The notes beneath the pieces were generated by a model. That model was given only the letters and a program-made list of their open reading frames with translations. It had not been told where the DNA came from and did no database searches. A DNA stretch of 8,145 nucleotides from Bacillota bacterium (GTDB taxonomy: Bacteria; Bacillota; Sulfobacillia; JAJZYS01; JAJYTV01): positions 1-8,145 of the forward strand of contig JAJYNV010000090.1 of NCBI GenBank assembly GCA_021786135.1, given 5' to 3'. Below, one piece after another: positions 5,696 through 8,145 of this stretch; the first letter of the stretch is position 1; the number at the start of each line of letters is the position of its first letter. Both the position numbers and the translations under genes were made by a program.

Positions 5696-6886
5696 ATGCG
5701 TCTTTTGAGGCTGTTGGGTGTCCTTCTGGTGATCGTGATCGTCCTGGGCGTCGTCCAGCTGGTGCGACCGGTGCCCAAGCCGGCGGTGGCCGTGACCGTT
5801 TCCAGCGTGCAGGTCAGCGGACCTAAACCCCAGCTGCCGTGGCCCGCCAGTGGCGAGGCCGCCGTGGGTGTCATGGGCATCGGTCAGATGGCGAGTTACG
5901 GTGGCAACCAACCGGTTCCGATCGGCAGCGTGGCCAAGGTGATGACGGCTCTCCTGGTGCTCGAGAAGCACCCCCTGGCGCTGGGGGCGCAAGGACCCTC
6001 CCTGACGATTACGGCGCAGGACGCCGCCGCGTATCAGGCGATCGCCAACACGGCGCAGTCGCTGGTACCGGTGCAGGCGGGCGAGAAGATGACAGAGTAT
6101 CAGATGCTGCAGGCGCTGCTCATCCCGTCGGGCAACAACATCGCGACCATCTTGGCCAATTGGGTCAGCGGCAGTCAGAGCGGCTTTGTCCGCATGATGA
6201 ACACCAAGGCCAAGCAGCTTGGCCTCGGGCACACGACCTATGCAGATGCCAGCGGCCTCAGCCAGCAGACGGTCAGTACGGCTTCGGACCAGTTGCGCCT
6301 GGCAGAAGTTGCGATGAAGAACCCGGTGTTTGCGCAAATTGTGGCTGAACCGCAGGTGATCCTGCCGGTGGCAGGTCTCGTGTACAACTACAACAACAAG
6401 GTCACCCACCAGGGCGTCATCGGTGTCAAGACGGGATCGACCCTCGCAGCAGGCGGGTGCTACGTCGTTGCGGCCAACCGAACGGTGGATGGCCGCAACC
6501 TCGTCGTGCTCGCCTCCGTGTTCGGTCAGACTACGGCCGAGCCATTGGCGCTCGCGATCTCAGACGGCTTGAATCTGGTCAACGCAGCGACCAAGGCTGT
6601 CCGACCGGTGCATGTCTTCGCGCAGGGCGCCCAGGTCGCCACCGTAAACACGCCTTGGCAGGGAACGCAGCCGGTTGTCGCGTCGAGCGGAGTTCAGTTC
6701 CTCGGTTGGCCCGGAATGGTCGCCGCGATCGCGCTCAAGGCTCAGCCACCTTCCACGCCTGCAACCGCCGGCAAAGTTATAGGTCGGTTGAGCGTGCAGC
6801 TTGGCAGCCAGAGCAGCAAGGTAAGCGTGAAGCTTGCAGAGCCGCTGCCGGCGCCCACCTTGCGCTGGCGGTTGACCCGTCTCTGA
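5696..6886 (+). CDS. D-alanyl-D-alanine carboxypeptidase (DacA/DacF-type, peptidase S11)
   Basis: This 396-residue low-molecular-weight penicillin-binding protein trims the terminal D-Ala from peptidoglycan stem peptides outside the membrane. It has a hydrophobic N-terminal segment (about 5-23) serving as signal or anchor. The three active-site motifs are in order and correctly spaced: S78-V-A-K81, S145-G-N147 and K245-T-G247. A Y-A-D-A-S-G-L stretch (182-188) matches the conserved region after SxN in this family. A C-terminal region (about 300-396) replaces the PBP5-type C-terminal domain and ends without an obvious amphipathic anchor helix. The start at ATG 5696 places the hydrophobic segment at the very N terminus; its SD GGGGAGG (5677-5683) is 12 nt away, so TTG 5705 is an alternative. 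An open frame continues up to ATG 5576 but would put about 40 charged residues before the membrane segment. It is divergent from the lipoprotein gene. Confidence 0.92.
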   Translation: MRLLRLLGVLLVIVIVLGVVQLVRPVPKPAVAVTVSSVQVSGPKPQLPWPASGEAAVGVMGIGQMASYGGNQPVPIGSVAKVMTALLVLEKHPLALGAQGPSLTITAQDAAAYQAIANTAQSLVPVQAGEKMTEYQMLQALLIPSGNNIATILANWVSGSQSGFVRMMNTKAKQLGLGHTTYADASGLSQQTVSTASDQLRLAEVAMKNPVFAQIVAEPQVILPVAGLVYNYNNKVTHQGVIGVKTGSTLAAGGCYVVAANRTVDGRNLVVLASVFGQTTAEPLALAISDGLNLVNAATKAVRPVHVFAQGAQVATVNTPWQGTQPVVASSGVQFLGWPGMVAAIALKAQPPSTPATAGKVIGRLSVQLGSQSSKVSVKLAEPLPAPTLRWRLTRL

Positions 6887-6898
6887 GACGGAGACGGG
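6876..6898 (+). repeat. Inverted repeat straddling the carboxypeptidase stop codon
   Basis: CCCGTCTC (6876-6883) pairs with GAGACGGG (6891-6898), 8 bp around the loop TGAGACG that contains the TGA stop. A shorter alternative, CGTCTC-T-GAGACG (6878-6890), competes with it because GAGACG occurs twice. It lies just before the larger terminator palindrome. Confidence 0.4.
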
Positions 6899-6904
6899 CA
6901 GGCA

Positions 6905-6944
6905 AAGGAGGCGGGTCCGGGCTATAGCCCGGACCCGCCTCCTT
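6905..6944. terminator. 40-nt perfect palindrome, probable bidirectional terminator
   Basis: Every base from 6905 to 6944 is self-complementary about the centre between 6924 and 6925. The left arm runs AAGGAGGCGGGTCCGGGCTA. As RNA it would form an 18-bp, very GC-rich stem with a TATA loop on either strand. It sits between two convergent genes, 18 nt after the carboxypeptidase stop and 14 nt after the ligase stop. On the minus strand it is followed by TTTGCC and on the plus strand only by CGGTGC, so the U-tract is weak, mainly TT from the stem itself. Its position still makes termination the most likely role, perhaps with protection of the 3' ends. Confidence 0.7.
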
Positions 6945-6958
6945 CGGTGCGTCCGTAT

Positions 6959-8145
6959 CTACTGGGCGGAGCGCTGGTCGATCACCCGTCGCGCCTTGAC
7001 GTCAAAGCGCTCGAGGGATTGCGGCGGAAGGAATTCGATGTTGAAGCGCACGCCGGTCACGGCCCGCAGATGGGCATGCGTGCGGTCGTGCAGATCGCGC
7101 AGCCGTTCCTCGCTGGGAGACCTGGCGCCCTCTGCCAGGCGCGGGTCGTATTCGATGCGGATCGTGGCTTCATCCATCGCGCCCGTGCGGGTCAGAACGA
7201 TGCGGTGTTCGCTGCCAAGCCCCTCGACTTCCAGGAGCGCCCTCTGCACGGCGCTTGGGTAGACGTTGACGCCGCGCAAGATCAGCATGTCGTCGACCCG
7301 CCCGTAGACGCCGTCCGGCAGACGCGGGTAGGTGCGGCCACAGGGGCAGGGCTCGGAACTCATGCGCGATTCGTCGCCGGACCAGAAGCGGATCATCGGC
7401 TGGCCCTTGCGACGGAGATGGGTGTAGACGACAGCACCGCTCTCGCCGTCCGGCAGGATGCGCTGCGGATCGTCCTTGGCGACGATTTCCGTATACACCT
7501 CGTCCTGCAGCACATGTACGCCGCGCCGTTCCTCGCACTCGACGTTGGTCGCCCAAGGAGTCATCTCGCTCGTGGTTGCGCAGTCCATGGCCTTGATGCC
7601 CCAGCCTGCCTCGAGCGCCGCCTTCGTGCCGGGGATGCCGGCGCCGGGCTCGCCGATGAAGATGCCGAGCCGAAGGGGCGACCGTGCCGGGTCGAAGCCA
7701 CGGGTCCTCGCCTCGTCGAGCAGGCGTAGCGCGAAGGTCGGAGTCGTGATGAGAACCGTGGAGCCCACTTCATGCATCAGGCGCACGTGGCGCTCGGCGT
7801 TGCCTGCGCCCGGTGTGAAACATGCCGCGCCGATCTCCTCGGCGCCCCAAAGGGCTCCCCAGCCGCCCATGAACATGCCGAGGTCCGTGGAGATCTGGAC
7901 GATGTCGTGCTTGCGCACACCTGCCGTATGGAGCGCCTGGGCCATCACGCCACGGATGTAGGCGATGTCAGGCTTCGAGAAGAGGTAGAAGGTCGGTCGT
8001 CCTGTCGTGCCGGACGAGCCGTGCACGTGCACGCCCTCCTCGACCGGAAAGCCTAGGTAGCGGCCAAAAGGCGGGTGGGCCTCCTGCTCGAGACGCAGGG
8101 AGTCCTTCGTCAGGACAGGCACCTTGCGCGTGAAATCTTCGAGGG
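6959..8145 (-). CDS. PaaK-like acyl-CoA ligase (phenylacetate-CoA ligase family), 5' end outside window
   Basis: About 395 residues are visible; family members are about 430-450 long, so roughly 40-60 N-terminal residues are missing. The enzyme adenylates an aromatic or related carboxylic acid with ATP and transfers it to CoA. Visible motifs are HGSSGTTGRPT (near nt 7990-8020), the AMP-binding P-loop; T-S-E-M-T (near 7555-7570); the metal-site-like PCPCGRTYPR (near 7325-7355); and GRVDDMLILRGVNVYPS (near 7260-7310), the hinge typical of PaaK. The C-terminal FDVKARRV holds the candidate catalytic lysine. GTG at 8122 is an internal codon, since the frame stays open to the window edge and the residues upstream (LEDFTRK) fit the family. 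The sequence after the P-loop differs from classical PaaK, so the substrate is left open. No other phenylacetate pathway gene is in view. Confidence 0.88.
   Translation of the reverse strand, partial: LEDFTRKVPVLTKDSLRLEQEAHPPFGRYLGFPVEEGVHVHGSSGTTGRPTFYLFSKPDIAYIRGVMAQALHTAGVRKHDIVQISTDLGMFMGGWGALWGAEEIGAACFTPGAGNAERHVRLMHEVGSTVLITTPTFALRLLDEARTRGFDPARSPLRLGIFIGEPGAGIPGTKAALEAGWGIKAMDCATTSEMTPWATNVECEERRGVHVLQDEVYTEIVAKDDPQRILPDGESGAVVYTHLRRKGQPMIRFWSGDESRMSSEPCPCGRTYPRLPDGVYGRVDDMLILRGVNVYPSAVQRALLEVEGLGSEHRIVLTRTGAMDEATIRIEYDPRLAEGARSPSEERLRDLHDRTHAHLRAVTGVRFNIEFLPPQSLERFDVKARRVIDQRSAQ

Noticed and set aside
6947..7729. 260-codon plus-strand ORF opposite the acyl-CoA ligase
   Set aside because: It is antisense to a clear PaaK-family gene, starts beside the terminator without an SD and shows no domain of its own.

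Overview
The window looks like ordinary chromosome from a GC-rich, Gram-positive-type bacterium. A high-GC member of the Bacillota (for example an Alicyclobacillus/Sulfobacillus-like thermoacidophile) is my best guess, not a proof. The reasons are tRNA genes with encoded CCA ends, strong purine-rich Shine-Dalgarno (SD) sites, frequent GTG/TTG starts, a secreted lipoprotein and a membrane-anchored DacA/DacF-type carboxypeptidase. I saw no transposase, phage gene, CRISPR array or plasmid function.

Layout. Positions 1-195 (minus strand) hold a tRNA operon read Tyr, fMet, Thr, with the Thr gene cut by the window edge. Its probable promoter is near 231-267. A 337-bp divergent intergenic region follows. 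On the plus strand come two MFS transporters (533-1744 and 1821-3113) and an HD-GYP c-di-GMP phosphodiesterase-type protein (3250-4329). The HD-GYP gene is convergent with, and overlaps by 7 bp, a minus-strand gene for a lipoprotein with a six-bladed beta-propeller (4323-5465). Divergent from the lipoprotein is a D-alanyl-D-alanine carboxypeptidase-type penicillin-binding protein (PBP; 5696-6886). It ends at a 40-nt perfect palindrome, which it shares as a probable two-way terminator with a convergent PaaK-like acyl-CoA ligase (6959-8145, 5' end outside the window).

The most interesting item is the leader of the first MFS gene (about 406-532). It contains a promoter, a six-codon leader ORF with its own SD, and then four RNA segments able to form a 1:2 / 2:3 / 3:4 series of hairpins. 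The 1:2 hairpin starts at the base after the leader stop codon. The 3:4 hairpin buries the MFS SD. This is the layout of a translational attenuator of the ermC/cat type, so the transporter may be an efflux pump induced when ribosomes stall on the leader peptide. This is a prediction from base pairing only. Its main weakness is that hairpins 2:3 and 3:4 share only two bases in their best registers.

The remaining genes do not form one obvious pathway. The two MFS genes may be co-transcribed. The lipoprotein and the PBP both act outside the membrane, share a divergent promoter region, and carry the same short PKPxLPW motif just after their membrane anchors.
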